Below, one piece after another: positions 36,954-50,516 of a DNA stretch of 64,000 nucleotides; position 1 is the stretch's first letter; each line of letters begins with the position of its first letter. Made by a program: the position numbers and the translations under genes. Source of the stretch: Diphasiastrum complanatum (Eukaryota > Streptophyta > Lycopodiopsida > Lycopodiales > Lycopodiaceae); the NCBI GenBank assembly GCA_029204225.1, contig CM055107.1, positions 26,750,572 to 26,814,571 of the forward strand, written 5' to 3'. The notes beneath the pieces were generated by a model. That model had not been told where the DNA came from, searched no databases, and saw only the letters and a list, made by a program, of their open reading frames with translations.

Positions 36954-39900
36954 CTTGGCACTGACATGGCCGACTACATGTCGAGACCCAACGTGGAGCC
37001 CTATCCTGCTGATAGGGTCTCTAGGTTGTGTTAGGCCCGCCATGGCTATGGAACGTGCCGAGGCACACTCTCTCTCTCTCCACCTTCAAGCAATATACCC
37101 TACTTGGATACTTACAAGTTTTTATTACATGCATGAGATTAGTTTCGGAAAAAGAATCTTCACTTACTCACCCACAATATTGCATGCAAAATGGTTTAAG
37201 AATCATAACCTAAAAGAACGTATCATTGATAGAACAAGTTTGCTAAATTTGGAACACTCACTTTAAGTTTGATTTTGTTGCTCACACCTAGTAAAGAATT
37301 TTGAGATGAGAGGATGTGACTCATTAAGACGTGTAAGTAGGACTCAAAAAAAAAAATTCACCCATAAAAGTGGTATACCTCGTTGTCCTTTATGTTTGGG
37401 AAAGGTCTTGTTGGTGACCTTAATCCTTTGCTAAACAGTCGTTCAATAATGGCCTCGTCATAATGTTAAAGCCATTTCTCAAGCTCACAGGTCACTAAAA
37501 AGACCATTCCTCAATACATGTTGGGGTGTTAGCCTTCCTAGTAAATATGTTGTAGCCACATATGATATGACCTCCATAATATGATATTAGCATCAATCTT
37601 GTTGTGAGCTACCAGGCTACAACATTGCATTTGAATAGCCACTTGGTGCCTTTCAAAACAACTGAAGTCAAATGCCACATTGATTTGGTTGTTCAGCTAG
37701 TTGAAATACTCAACTTTTAGCCATGCACCTCAGAGCTTGTTAAAATACTCAACTTTTAGCCATGCACCTCACTCGAGAATCCAAGCATGTAGTTGTATTG
37801 TTTGCATGTATTTGAGTTAGGGACTCACAATGGGCTCAAGTTGGCATTTAGCTCCACCCTTTGAGGTCTCTCACCTCAAGTAATCTTCAGCCCCACCCTT
37901 TGAAAATGAGGCCGAAAAATAGAGTGAGAATTTTCTTTTGTATTTGATGGACATCTCAGTATTCTTTCTTTTGAACATCGCAGAACCCATATTTCACAGC
38001 CTACTACTCCTTACTAGTCGACGACCTAACAAGCTCTAGAGCTCAAACCAAAATACAGATCATCTGATTTTGTAGTGATCCTTCGTAGTACCTTAAATTG
38101 TATGTACCAGCGGCCAGAGAAATATGGAGCCTGCCTGGATAGAACCGCTGCAGCTCTTTATCATAATCATCCATTTAGTGTTGAGATGCCGTACTTGATC
38201 TTCCCAGGCAGGCAGAATTTAATAGAAGTAGGCTAGCAATCATGCGTATCAATCATATAAGCTTGCCTTCTTTCTTCCCTCTAAGCTGAAAAGCACACCG
38301 TGCAGTGAGCGTTTTGTAAGTTACTGTACATCCCAATTATTTCCAAGAATCGCATATGTCTATATATATATATATATAGATATATGTAGCATAGTACACA
38401 CCTAATCTACGAACGATCAGGATTGTGGGTTTGAGGTTTATCATTTCAATCACCTTCTTGGCTTCTCAGATCATAGTCCAGACTCCAGACAGACTAATGC
38501 TTAGGAAACCTACTTGGAAAAATCTGCAGTTTTTAGAGGTTGATGGTTTTAAAGATGGTTGCGTTCTTAAACTTACAACTCACAACAGTTAAAATCTTTC
38601 AAGTATCGAAGCTTGCCGTCGATTATTCTGTGAGAAACAAAAAAATGACATCAAACAAGTTTGAGTATATGTAGCTTCATATTGTTCAAATTTTTGAAAT
38701 ATTCCTAGTTGAATTTTTCCTTTAGGGCAGCTCGCTTTTCCATTTCCCCTTATCCTTAACTAGAGTAGATTGCTTTATGAAAGCTTTGTCTTAAATGTCT
38801 AAATCAATCTTGTCATTGTTTGGATATGACCTTTAGCCTGAGTTTCGACATGTACATGGTTGACATATTCCTTTTACTTTTTAGCTTCTAGACAAAAAAA
38901 ATTGAGCTCTATGCAATATAAGTAGGATGCATGCAATAATGAATATCAAGATTTTCTAGATAAAAATCGATCCAACAATTAATTCTCTATCCTAGAAATC
39001 TTGATATTGGACAAAAAATTTCATGCAAACAAAGTTTAATGTTAGTTTATTGGAAGTCAACATCCTTCAAAGCCGTGTGAAACTTGTTTTGGAAAAAGAT
39101 TTTAGTTTTATTATTTGAGGATGTTGATATTTTAAATTGATGCATTGGTCTCACATTGCACAATTTTCTATAGCAACCAAGTCTTGGTATTTAGAGATCT
39201 CCTGTTTTTTGAGAACAATAGATTTCATAGTATTAAATTTTATTTTTATTTCTTAGATTATCCAAGTATATGTATAAACATGGTAAATGAGTCACATAAT
39301 CATATCAGATACATTGGTAGAGCAAGGGTGAATTGTTGGATGTTATCGATGAGAGTATGAGTATATAAAATTTCTTGAAAGGCACAAAGTATTGAAAAGC
39401 CAATACTATGTTGCTCCAATCAAGTGTACCCAAAGCATCTTGAATAGAACGTCTTACATATTTAAAATTTGGCTACCAAGGAGAATATGGTACTAGGGCA
39501 AAACCTATATTTCTCCTCTAGCTTGAGTGTGAGTATTGTCTAGGGCTAGTCGGGTATTGAGAGTATCTGGGTTTCAAATCATGGTTCTTATGTAAGAAAT
39601 CAAAGTTTGACGATTAGTTTGATGGAGATCTTCAATACCACATAGACAACCAATATGGTTAACCTCTTCATCAATTAGCAATGATACTGTAAAGACCATT
39701 AGGATAAACCCCTAAGATGAGAATAGGAAAACACAACAAGAAAGACTATGGAGCAAAACCACCCAACCAATCCTAGATCCCACCTGGGTCTAGCCCCCAA
39801 GCCATGCCATACGATAGCAAGAGGAGAAGAGCTCAACTGGTAACCTAGACCAAAGTCTAATGTCAAGTTGATAAGGCCTAATACATGCATATTGTCCAAG

Positions 39901-40004
39901 AATAAGAGAAAACCAAATTTCTTCTACCAAAACCGGGAAGCAATATCCAAAACCCAAGGTTGCAGCTTTGACAACCGTGCACCAAGAAGAATGTCTACCA
40001 AGTC
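36954..40004. other. Intergenic DNA, unassigned
   Basis: No coding frame with recognisable motifs. It contains the small tandem duplication at 37701-37771 and a (TA)n run at about 38360-38378. A weak minus-strand frame at 39699-40020 lacks any motif I can name. Confidence 0.45.
37701..37771. repeat. 39-bp tandem duplication
   Basis: TTGAAATACTCAACTTTTAG... at 37701 is repeated at 37740 as TTAAAATACTCAACTTTTAG..., followed in both by CCATGCACCTCA. The near-identical units indicate a fairly recent slip or duplication. Confidence 0.85.
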
Positions 40005-42991
40005 CTATTAGGACGTCCATGGTTACGAGTTGCGCAAGTAATTCATAATTGGGGTACCGGAAAAATCACTTTTGAAAATCGTGAACGTGCAGTCAAGGTT
40101 GATCCTATAACTTGGACTATCAGACCAGTGGTTCAAAAGGAGAATGATGATTCATCAACAACGGATCATACTTGTGACCGATCAATAAAAAATTTGGGAG
40201 TTCATTACGATTCTCAAACCGATACTATCAACTGGAATGAAGCTCTTGCAACGATTGACTGTACAACAGGATCTATGTGTCAACAAGGTAATCGGTCAGA
40301 TTTGAGCGAAATTTCATTATTGGATTGAACCTTGGATACATCGATCACTTTTTCATTAAATGTGCTGAATGTAGCTTGGATATCAACGGAGCCTATACCA
40401 GATCTGATTGAAGATGAACTCATTCATGTGAGTCATGCCTTGACTTAGGATGACAATGCAGAGCTTACTGATGAGCAGATTCTAAATCATATGGATCTGA
40501 CCAGATTTGGAGTGCGTAATATTCCTGATAAACCAACAATAAAACCGCCAAAAGTAGTTATATTGAAGGAAGACATGATCACAGGGTCAATGATGAAGAA
40601 ACAAGCCAAGCAACATTATAATACGGTCCTGAAATGGGAAAATCCTCCTCAAAAGATTGATTCAAAGAATGTGCCACACTTACTGGATAAGAGCAAAGGA
40701 AAAGTCAAGGATGATTCTACAAGTCAGAGTTCTAGCAAGACATCATTGTCTAGGAAGACTTCACCTTCAAAGAAGAGTTTATCTTCTCAGAAGTCATCAC
40801 CTCCACGATCAATTCCTACTAAGAAGGCTAAGCAAAGATCCAAGACAAGTCCTTTTGGCAAAGAACAAGCAGATGTAGTCCAGCATGATATGCCCGAACA
40901 TTTTAAACGTTATACACTGGATGATGTGGTTATCATGTTACCCAAACCACATCGTGAACCTGCCAAACAATAGTCTATGAATCTTGCTGAACCAAGAGAA
41001 CCAGAAAAGATTGTACAAGTTGGATCGCAACTTAATCCTGAACAGTTTCAAGCGCTCCGAATGTTACTTATTAAGTATGAAGATTGCTTTGCATGGACTT
41101 ATCAAGATCTCAAGGGTATTCTGACGTCAGTTAATGAACACACCATACCTTCAATACCTTATGCAGATCCAAAGGTTAAAAAGTTCTATCGTTGTAATCC
41201 TAATGTTGCAAATCTGATAAAGAAAGAGTTTCTCAGACTGCTTGACGTCGATTTTAATTATGAGATCGAGCATACATAATGGGTTTTACCGATTGTCATT
41301 GTTCCTAAGAAAAATGAGAAATTGAAAATTTGTGTGAATCTCAAGGCCTTGAACAAAAGTGATGTGGAAGAATCACTTTCCGTTACCTTTTACTGAAAGC
41401 ATTTTGGACCGCCTTGCTAGAGCGGAAGCTTATAGTTTTCTGGATGGATTTAGTGGTTACAACCAGGTCAAGATTGCACCTGCAGATCGTCACAAAACAA
41501 CTTTTGTAACAGAATGGGGCACCTATGCTTACAAAGTAATGTCGTTTGGACTCTGTAATGCACCAAGTTTGTTCCAAAGAATAATGCAATTTGCTTTTAA
41601 AGATTATCTACAAAAAAAATTTGAAATTTACTTGGATGACCTTGGAGTCCATAGCACAAATATAGACCACCTGGATTGATTGGAGAAAGTATTTGAAAGA
41701 TGTCGCAAGTATCAAATTTTCCTAAATCCAAAAAAATGCTAGATATGGGTTCCCACGGAGTTGTGCTTGGGCATGTGATACCGAGACATGGCATTGCCAC
41801 AGATTATTCTGAAATCAAGGTTATTGTGGAATTTCCACTGCCAACAACAATTCTTGAAGTTTATGTGTTTATGGGTCATGCAAACTATTGTCAAATTTTT
41901 ATTATCTTCTTTGCGGATTTAGCAAGACCTATATACAAACTGACTACTGTTCCTATTTGGATAGTAGAGGCTTTAGAAGCCTTTGAAAAATTAAAAAAAA
42001 ATATTAATTTCAGCACCGATACTACATTTTCCAGATTGGACGACTGAGTTTCATGTTCACACTGATGCCTTGAAATATGCAATTGAATTAGTTTTGCGCA
42101 GCCAGGTGACTATAAGAAGGACTATCCAATACGATTTGCAAGCAGACAACTTACAGATCCGAAGAAGAACTATTCAACAACATAACGTGAAGCGTTAGCC
42201 ATGATTTTTTTTGTACAAAAATTTCGTCATTACATCATGGAAATGCACTTTGCATTTTATACGGATCACCAATTGTTACTTTACTTGGTAAACAAGTCGT
42301 GCAATACTGGGCATATTGCAAGATGGTTATTGTTATTGACTGAATTTGACTTTCGAATTGTGGTTCGTAAGGGGAAGCAACTTTATCTAGCCGACCACGT
42401 TTCGCAAATTGAATCCGCACCAATTAATACTGAAGTGGATGATGAATTACCAGACGCTGCATTATTCTATGTAGAGGAAAAAACCTGAGTGGGCAGCGGA
42501 TATTGTTGAGTATCTGATGCTAGGACAACCGAATGACTCCTTGACAAAAGTACAAAAGAGACAATTGATTCATAAGGCTCAACTTTATCAATTGATTGTA
42601 GGACAATTGTATCGTCGTGAATTAGACAATATTCTACGTAGATGTGTTTTACCACATTAAATATCAGATTTAATCACGTTTTCACATGATGGCATGGGTG
42701 GAGGACACTTCTCTATAGATATTACTATTCGCAAACGTTTGCAATCAGGTTGTTGGTGGCCTACGCTTCATAAGGACAAAAAATTATATTCAGACATGTG
42801 ATGTTTGTCAGTGAGCACGATGGCCTACTAGACAAAACTATGGACCCTTACATCTGGTTTTATTGCAAGCACCATTTGAAAATGGGGACTAGATTATGTT
42901 GGTCCTATTCATTGTGTCACGCGAGGATCTCAAGCCCGATACATTATCGTAGCAACTGATTATATGACCAAGTGTGTTGAAGCCAAAGCTT
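40005..42991 (+). pseudogene. Ty3/gypsy element 2, protease-to-integrase relic
   Basis: It starts abruptly in the protease-end motif LLGRPWLRVAQVIHNW. A charged Ser/Lys linker (40491-40973) follows, then the RT start (VPKKNEKLKICVNLKALN). The RT palm (41359-41679) has FPLPFTESILDRL, SFLDGFSGYNQVKIAP and catalytic YLDD. RNase H carries FHVHTDALKYAI and AFYTDHQLLLYLVNK. The integrase zinc-binding region follows, with the core start ATDYMTKCVEAKA ending at about 42991. Several frameshifts and stops split it into at least six pieces. The rest of integrase is replaced by Copia E gag in opposite orientation. It belongs to the same family as gypsy 3 and differs from gypsy 1. No LTRs seen. Confidence 0.85.
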
Positions 42992-43927
42992 CATGTCTTC
43001 ATAATAATCATCATCAAATTGATGTTGATTAGCATAATTGCCCGCTTGCCATTTGTCTTTTCTTTGTTTTATCTCCTTTTGTTTCTTGAAGCATTCACGC
43101 TCCCAATGGCCAGGTTTGTTGCAATACCTACAATTTCTAGATTTATGTTGCTTGGAATAGCCGCGTCCTTGACCTCGGCCTTGATTCCAATTGCCTCGAT
43201 TTGGGCCATCATTGGATTGTTCTTGAAATTGTTAGAACGATCCATGATATGAGTTTTCACCTCTTGATTGGTGTCTTCCACGACCAAATCTGCCAACACG
43301 TCCTCTCACTGCAAGAGCTTGATCAAATTCCCTGTTGCGATGACTCAAATTCTCTTGACGTTGTTCTTCCTGCAAAAGCAATCCACCTAACTCTTCATAG
43401 GTTGGAAGATTTTCCCGTGTGGCTATACTTGTCACAAACATTTGATGTGGCTCACTCAAACCATTCAATGTCAACTGCATGATCTCACAATCCTGTACTC
43501 GCCCTCCAACTGCTACTAATTGGTCACGAATCTCTTTGATCTTCAGTAGGTGATCAACAACAGTTGCATCATCATCCATCCGCAATGTGTGCAGCTTCAT
43601 CTTCAGGAATAGCACTCGAGATGTGTTTGTGGTCTCAAACAATGACTTCAATGTATCCCATGCTTCTTTTGGTCCTTCTGAGTCCGAAATGTAGGGAATA
43701 ATTGCATCTCTAACTGATAAGTTGATGACATTTTGTGCTTTCCGTTTTCTCCTGTCAAATGTCCGCTGATCTTCTTCAATCACTGGCCTTGTCTCTTCAC
43801 TTGTCACAATCTCCCATAGCTCCTTTTCCATCAAAATGTTTTTAAGTTTGAATTTCCAAACAGCATAGTTGTTGGCTCCTTCCAATTTGCTTGACTCACT
43901 GAGGACACTCTCGCTTAGAGTTGCCAT
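42992..43927 (-). pseudogene. Copia E gag (UBN2), 3'-truncated
   Basis: From the ATG at 43925-43927 it reads MATLSESVLSESSKLEG, a 231-residue open frame with the DUF4219/UBN2 pattern (NNYAVWKFKLKNILMEKELW; EAWDTLKSLFETTNTSRVL). After a frame change it continues as zinc knuckle CRYCNKPGHWEREC (about 43090-43135) and an acidic tail, then stops at the gypsy 2 junction near 42991. Protease and pol are gone. The long intact N-terminal frame suggests modest age. It differs from the gag of Copia A, B, C and F. Confidence 0.8.
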
Positions 43928-44147
43928 TACTGAACAGATGAGTCCGGATCAAGTAATTTATCACACCACAAAATTGTATATTTTTCTAGTTATATATCTA
44001 GTATCAGAATGGAGCGTGGAAGTACGGCTGCTCAAGATCCTCTTTAACTTGTGCGCGTGGATCCAATATTGGAGCATGCGATATCGGACTGGAGCACGGA
44101 TATACAACTGCTCGGAATTTTCTTTAGCTCGTGCGCTTGGATCCGAT
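43928..44147 (-). other. Leader of Copia E with imperfect tandem repeat
   Basis: Two units of about 70-80 bp (from about 44002 and 44082) share TATC-GGA-CTGGAGC, ACTGCTC and GTGCGC-TGGATCC-AT blocks. They lie between the gag start of Copia E and the truncated Copia D LTR. The E primer-binding site and LTR are not present, having been lost at the D junction. Confidence 0.45.
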
Positions 44148-44721
44148 CTTAGAGATAAACTTTTTCAAGTTATATTAGTTTAAAATATATTCAATAAACA
44201 CTTTTTGAAAGTGTGGGAAAGTTGGTAGTTGAGTTTGAGAGAGATTCAAATTTGAACTTTGGGTACATTGAATCTAGACCCAAAAATAGTAGGGTTTACA
44301 TTTTGGAGGGAAAGCCAAGTGGGTAAATAGGGTTTGGAAACTCTATAAAAGGATGTAAATCATGGAGAGACACATCTTCTCTCTTCTATCTCTCATTTTA
44401 TCATTATACATGGTTCTCTTTGGGTTCTACTACTCATTGATGCACTATCTTGGTGATATCTTGCAATCTTGTGTGTAGAATTCTCATATTTTGTTATTTT
44501 TGGTTTCACACGTGTGAAATACAGTAGGGTACTATAATTGTACGGACAACAAACATATTTTATGTTTTGGTTCATGTTTGATCAGTATCTCTTAGATTTT
44601 GCATCTCAGTTTGTGTGTAGATGCTGATTTTTCTACATTGGCAGGATTGTTGGTTTGCTCCTTATTGTAACCAAAGATCAGGGACATGGATTGGATCTTG
44701 AATGATCTGAAATCATTCACA
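44148..44721 (+). repeat. 5' LTR of Copia D, truncated
   Basis: Matches 52247-52816 closely, from TTAGAGATAAAC to TTCACA. The first 80 bases or so of the LTR are missing. It contains TATA box TATAAAA at 44344-44350 and the perfect 16-bp palindrome TTTCACACGTGTGAAA at 44504-44519. Confidence 0.85.
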
Positions 44722-44867
44722 TGATATTAGAGCTATTGTGTTTTAGGTTATGAAAGGATCAGCCATCTTTAGCAAGAATTTGGAGGAGTTACCAATGCTA
44801 GAGCATGCTAGATTGATCTCTACTCAAAAATCAGCATTTTTGCATGTGTAGTCATCAAGTATATGAT

Positions 44868-45017
44868 CTTTTGTAGGTCAAAACTCAATATAGGATTATC
44901 AATCAACTATTCTACTTGGAAGGTGAGGATGGAGTCCTTATTGGAGGTGAATGAGTTGATGGAGATTGTTGCAGGTGTGAAGGAGAGACCTCAAGCACCT
45001 CAGTGAGGTATGACAAG
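44868..45017 (+). pseudogene. Copia D gag start, interrupted
   Basis: Encodes INYSTWKVRMESLLEVNEL and VKERPQAP, close to Copia A gag residues 17-50. It ends at TATGACAAG, where C2 is inserted. A small deletion just before the junction puts it out of frame. Confidence 0.85.
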
Positions 45018-45756
45018 TGTTGAATTTCACACGTGTGGACTGTCCACTACATGTACTTGTGATCTCCTAAGGTGTGTAGATGCACCAAGATCAAGACTAG
45101 ATTGAGATTCAAGATCAATCTTGAATCCTATGGCAAAAACACACTAATACATGCATTCAATCACTTCCAACTCTCACTCACACGTGTGGGAAGTATTCAA
45201 GAAATAATCTAAGTAAAAACAAGCTGCTCTCCTCGAGTAGAGAGAGAAAATGCATCATGAGCTCTTGGGTAGAGAGAGAAAGCTAGAAATCCAATAACTC
45301 ACAAAATCCATGAAATCACCAAATCAATTAGCTTCAAAATGAGGAGTACAATGATACTAAATATGGTCCACGAGCTATCACTATTCTTAACTACGATTGG
45401 ACCATATTTTGTCACCTCTTGATCCTATTGGATCATTGATCCATGCACCTCTTAATTCTATTGGACTATATTCAAGCACACCTCAATTTTCTATTGGACC
45501 TCACAAGGTTCCACCTCTAAATCCTATTGGACCTCTTGGAATTCATCAAACAAAAACTTTACACTTGTCTACACTCTAATTGGCAAGTGTTTAGCCTCTT
45601 ACTCTATTTTGGCTCAATAGTGGCATTACAAGTGGAAATGCATAATTTGCCATCTATGTCAAATTTATTCCTATCAACATCCTACACCTAGATGCTTGAT
45701 GTAAAAACCATAAGACCCCTATATCTAACATAGATAATCTTTTTCAATTCTTCACA
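45018..45756 (-). repeat. 3' LTR of Copia C2 (739 bp)
   Basis: Plus-strand reading TGTTGAATTTCACACG ... CAATTCTTCACA. The adjoining CTCCTCCTAAAAAA at 45757 is the complement of the polypurine tract, which fixes this as the 3' LTR of a minus-strand element. Confidence 0.92.
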
Positions 45757-45929
45757 CTCCTCCTAAAAAATTATCTATGAAGATTTGAGCATTGATCTTG
45801 ATATAACTCCAAGATTAGATCTATGCTTGATGAAAGCACTTTTGCTCAAAGGCTTGGTGAGTAGATCGGCAATACAAGAGGACGAGTTGACATGCTCCAA
45901 ATAGATTTCTCTTCCAATAAGCTTTTCTC

Positions 45930-47717
45930 TCACAAAATGGTGTGCACTTCTATGTGCTTGCTTCTTGCATGAAATATGGGATTATTGGCAAGAGCTTGGG
46001 CCGAGATGTTATCACACTTGATCATTGGTAGATCATCCTCCTTGATGCACTTTAGTTCCATTAATAACCTCTTGATCCAAAGCATTTCTTTGGTAGTTGT
46101 AGTGAGTGCTTTGTACTCGGCCTCACATGAAGAGAGAGATATAGTATCTTGCTTTTTGGAAAGCCAAGATATTAGATTGCCTCCAAGAAAGATAGTGTAT
46201 GCACTAATAGACTTTCGATCCATCTTGTCACTTGCAAAGTCCGAATCCGAGTATCCAATAATGGATAGATCTTCAGTTTTATAGAGTAGACCATAATCAC
46301 AAGATGAAGATACATATCTTAGAATCCTCTTGGCTATCTTCCAATGATGGATCTTAGGATCTTGCATAAATTGACTCAATTTGTGCACACAAAAACTAAG
46401 ATCGGGCCTAGTAAAGGTAAGCCAAATCAAGGAGCCTACAAGACTCCTAAAAAGTGTGATGTCCTCAAAGGATCTTTCATCACCTTTATTAGGATCTTTT
46501 ACAATTTGCTCCATTGGAGTATCTATGCTCTTAGAATTTTCCATATGGAAATTTTTCAACATAGAGTGAGCATATCTAGATTGGCATATAAAAACATGAT
46601 TTTCATAAAAATCAATTTCTAGGCCTAGGATGTAATGTATCTCTCCTAGATCTTGCATTTTAAACTCACATCCAAGTGCTAGCTTGGTTTCATCAACTAG
46701 CTTGATACAACTTCCACAAAGAATAATGTCATCAACATAAATTAGAAGAATGACAATATTGCTATCAACAAACTTTAGATATATGGAAGGATCATAGTCA
46801 CTAAGAGTAAATCCTAGTGAGATAAGAAAAGAGTTAAGTCTTGAATACCATGATCTTGGTGCTTGCTTGAGTTCATAAAGACTTTTGAAGAGCAAGCACA
46901 CTTTGGACTCATCCTTGATGAATCCTTGAGGTTGTTCCATATAGATCTCCTCCTCAAGATAACCATTTAGAAAAGCATTGGATACATCTAATTGGAACAC
47001 CTTCCACTTGAAAAAACAAGCAAGAGAAATAAGAATTCTTATTGTCACCATCTTTGCAACGGGTGCAAAGGTCTCCTCATAATCAAGACCATGGATTTGA
47101 GCAAATCCTTTGGCACATAATCTTGCTTTATGCTTGTTGATGGTGCCATCATGATTGAACTTGATCCGAAATACCCACTTGCAACCAATCACATGCTTGT
47201 TGGATGGAGGATCCACAAGCTCCCAAGTATTGTTGGTGATCAATGCATCATACTCTTGCTTCATGGCATCATACCACTCCTTGGTATTGAGTGCCTCTTG
47301 TACATTCTTTGGCTCTTCATGAGAGACATAAAAAACATAATTAGTGGAATCAAGATCCACTTGTTTGCCCTTGTCAACATATGAGAGCCTCTTAGTCTCG
47401 GATCTATCTCTCATGGATCTTCTTGGTGAAAAAATCCGAGGAGAGTCTTCTTCAAATCTCGACCCCATCACATCATGATTGTCTTCAAAATCAATAATTG
47501 ATGATGCATCCATAGATTTCTTGATCTCGGCCTCTTCAAATGATGAGTGTTGATCTTCATGAAAGACAACATCTCTACTTTCAATAACTTGAGAAGTAGA
47601 GGGTATAAAGACTCTATAGGCCTTCTTGGTGGATGAGTATCCAACCATGATCCCTTTACAGGCACTAGGACCTTCCTTCTTCCTTGTTTCCAAGGGAATA
47701 TGGACAAAGCATAATCA
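45930..47717 (-). pseudogene. Copia C2 RT-RNase H region
   Basis: A long open frame of 587 codons (45930-47693) starts after the TGA at 47715-47717. It carries RT motifs GCKWVFRIKFNHDG and ARLCAKGFAQIHG, catalytic LLIYVDDIILCG, and RNase H motifs SDSDFASDKMDRKS and SSCEAEYKALTTTTKE. The last readable piece, SKHIEVHTIL, ends early because a small indel shifts the frame. The true tail (HFVREK ... ADLLTKPL) continues in another frame to about 45770. RT itself looks intact but is cut off from gag-integrase by the upstream stop. Confidence 0.9.
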
Positions 47718-49813
47718 TTCGAAAACTCTAAGGTGATCAACCTTAGGCTTCTTAAAAAATAAGATTTCATATGGTGACTTTCCTCCAAGAGCTATATGTG
47801 GGAGCCTATTCCAAAGATAATTTGCACAATTGATGGCTTCTCCCCAAAAATCTTTGGGCAAAGATGCCTCAATTCTCATAGATTTTTCACATTCACATAG
47901 AGATCTATTCTTTCTCTCGGCCACTCCATTTTGAGATGGAGAGTAGGCACAAGAGAACTCTCTTTTAATGCCTTCAAGCTCGCAAAAATCTTGAAATTTA
48001 TTAGAGATATATTCACCACCTCCATCACTTCTAAGAGCTTTAATCTTGAATGAGAATTGCTTCTCTACATAAGCTTTGAAAATAAGGAAATGATCAAACA
48101 CCATAGATTCAGAAGCAAGAAGATATATCCAAGTGAATCTTGTGTAATCATCAATGAAAGTAACAAAACAAGTGGCTCCTCCCTTGCTTGTAGTTGATGA
48201 GAAATGCACATCCAAGTGGATTAACTCCAAAGGATGCTTGCTTTTGATAGAAGATCTTGTAAATGGCTTTTTGTGAGATTTAGCAATAGAACAAGCCTCA
48301 CAAGGCTTGATCTTCTTGGAGAGTGACTTTGGCAAGCCAATAGCTTTGGCTTCTTTGATCATAGAGAGCATGCATCTGTAGTTGGGATGTCCCAACCTCC
48401 TATGCGAGAATTCCTCCATAGAGAGCTTGTTCACAAGAGCAACATTACAAGCATTCACATACTCATTTGGATCTAGTTTATAGATGCCACCAAATCTAGA
48501 TCCTAATGCAAGTATCTCATCATTCTTCTCGATAGTGCAAGTATCAACATTGAATTTTACATCAAGGCCATTTTCAAGCAATTGGCCAACACTAATAAGA
48601 TTCTTGGTAAGCTTAGGTACATAAAGAACTCTAGAGAGAGAAAGAACTTTAGAGGATGCAAGCTTCAAGGGAATGTTCCCTATGCCTCAATAGGACATTC
48701 AAAATCATTTGCAGTGTATATTGATTTCTTGACTCCATCATAAGGTGCAATAGAAGAGAAAGAGTCCTTGGAGCTACACATATGTGAAGAGGCTCCACTA
48801 TCAATATACCATAGGCCGTCCTTCTTGAAAGGAGTAGATGAGAAACTAGAGACCATAAGAGATCCCTCTCCATCACTTGCAATAGTGTCTTCCTTCTCAT
48901 TGGTAATATTGGCTTACTTGAGTTGATTCTTCTTTTTGAAGCAATTGGTGGCATAATGACCTTTCTTGCCACAATAAAAGCACTTGATCTTCTTCTTCTT
49001 GAGCTTGGATGATGAAGCATTAGAGGAATCATCTTCCTACTCATCTTTGTCTTTGGATTTGACTTTGTCCTTGCTTGAGGATTGTTGATGTTGGTTCTTG
49101 CTCCTCCCTTTGTGCTTATCCTTGGCAAAGAGAGCTTTGCCATCATTATGAGTGAGATAAAGCTTGTCCATCCTCAAGAGCTTGTACTCTTGTCTTGATT
49201 CTTCTGAAATTAGCACACTTTGGAGAGCCTCCAAACTTGGTAGCTCCTCCTTAATGGCATAGGATTGGACAAGGTTATCAAATTCACTTCTCAAGCCATT
49301 GAGAATGACTTGAACTAGCTCATTTTGATTGATGGAATCACCAATGCAAGCAAGCTCTCTATGAATATCTTTTACTCTCAAAACATAACTAGATGCACTC
49401 TCATCACTCTTTTGGCTACTTTGAAAGATTTGACTCCTAAGAGTGAGAAGCCTAGAGGTATTCTTAGCCTCATAGATAGTCTTGAGACAATCCCAAGCTT
49501 CTTTGACTGTTGTACAAGTACCTATCTCCCTCAATATCTCATTAGAGACATTCATCTTAATGTAGTGGAGAGCCATCCTAGCTCTCTTTTTGTATTTTTG
49601 AACCTCTTGAAGAACTTGTGGTTCTTCTTCAAGGCCAAGAACTATGTCCATCACGTCTTGAAGGATCAAGATGGACTCCATCCTCATTTTCCAAATTGAA
49701 TAATTTGAAGTGGTCAATCTTTCACTTGGTTCCAACAAGGATGAACCCATTGAAGACATTTGAAGTGAAGAAAACTCAAATGATGAACAATAAATGTTGT
49801 TACACACTTTCAA
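47715..49813 (-). pseudogene. Copia C2 gag-protease-integrase region, broken
   Basis: Gag opens near 49813 or at the in-frame MSSMGSSL start (about 49759). It runs with the UBN2 pattern to a TAG at 49037-49039. The zinc knuckle KCFYCGKKGHYATNC is intact, unlike in C1. A TAA lies near 48914, and a one-base deletion near 48688 shifts the protease-integrase frame. Integrase motifs HLDVHFSS, RSDGGGEY and NGVAERKNR are preserved (47715-48668). The frame ends in VFE-stop at 47715-47717. The corresponding TGA is present in C1, so this lesion predates the split of the two copies. Confidence 0.9.
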
Positions 49814-50504
49814 TAGGATCCAATAATTGAGTACTATCTCCTCCTATGAAAGATCTTGCAACAATTTGTGAATTGATTCTCACTAGCTACTCAAATCTCT
49901 CTAAAACAAGATCTATTTCACATCAAATGATGGAGTATAGGCAAAGTTAGGATCTAACACTCTTAGCACGTGTGAAATACACTAAGAAACCAAATTTGAC
50001 TCAAATACAATGATATTGCATGAAACAAAATGGCTAAGATCTCAAAACAGTGCCTAGATCACATATAGATAAGATTGGCAAGCATACAACTGTGATTGTG
50101 GATCAACCAAGCAATCTCTTGACCAAACCAAATGTGTCCACACAGGTCTAGGTGCCCTACCTAACCCTCTTCAAAAGCTTATAACTTTTGATTGGCTCAA
50201 CCAAATGGAATGAAACTGATTGCAACAGAAACTAGACAAAAATAGCTTCAAAACAAGCTATCAAGCAAGATAAATGGATCAAACATGAGAGAGAACTTCC
50301 AAAATGAAATTGGATGTTCCTCACACGTGTCTGAGCACCTGATTCCGTATAGTACCTGGTCAGACCCAATCAATGTCCTTTTGATCTCTTTTGATCCAAG
50401 ATTGAACAAGATAGCTAGGAAAATGGGCCTTGACAACTTCTAGCTCAAGATTGATGAAATTTTTTTCACTTAGATGGATCAAAATGCATGGTAACCTTAG
50501 GTAG

Positions 50505-50516
50505 GCTCTGATACCA
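50505..50516 (-). other. Primer-binding site of Copia C2
   Basis: GCTCTGATACCA (complement of TGGTATCAGAGC) directly before the LTR edge at 50517. Same position and sequence as in C1. Confidence 0.9.

Noticed and set aside
39699-40020. Hydrophobic minus-strand frames, possible LINE or membrane protein
   Set aside because: No reverse transcriptase, endonuclease or other named motif could be found, and the frame runs into the gypsy 2 junction.
43232-43927. Intact host gene (231-codon frame)
   Set aside because: UBN2-type gag pattern and the downstream CCHC knuckle identify it as Copia gag.
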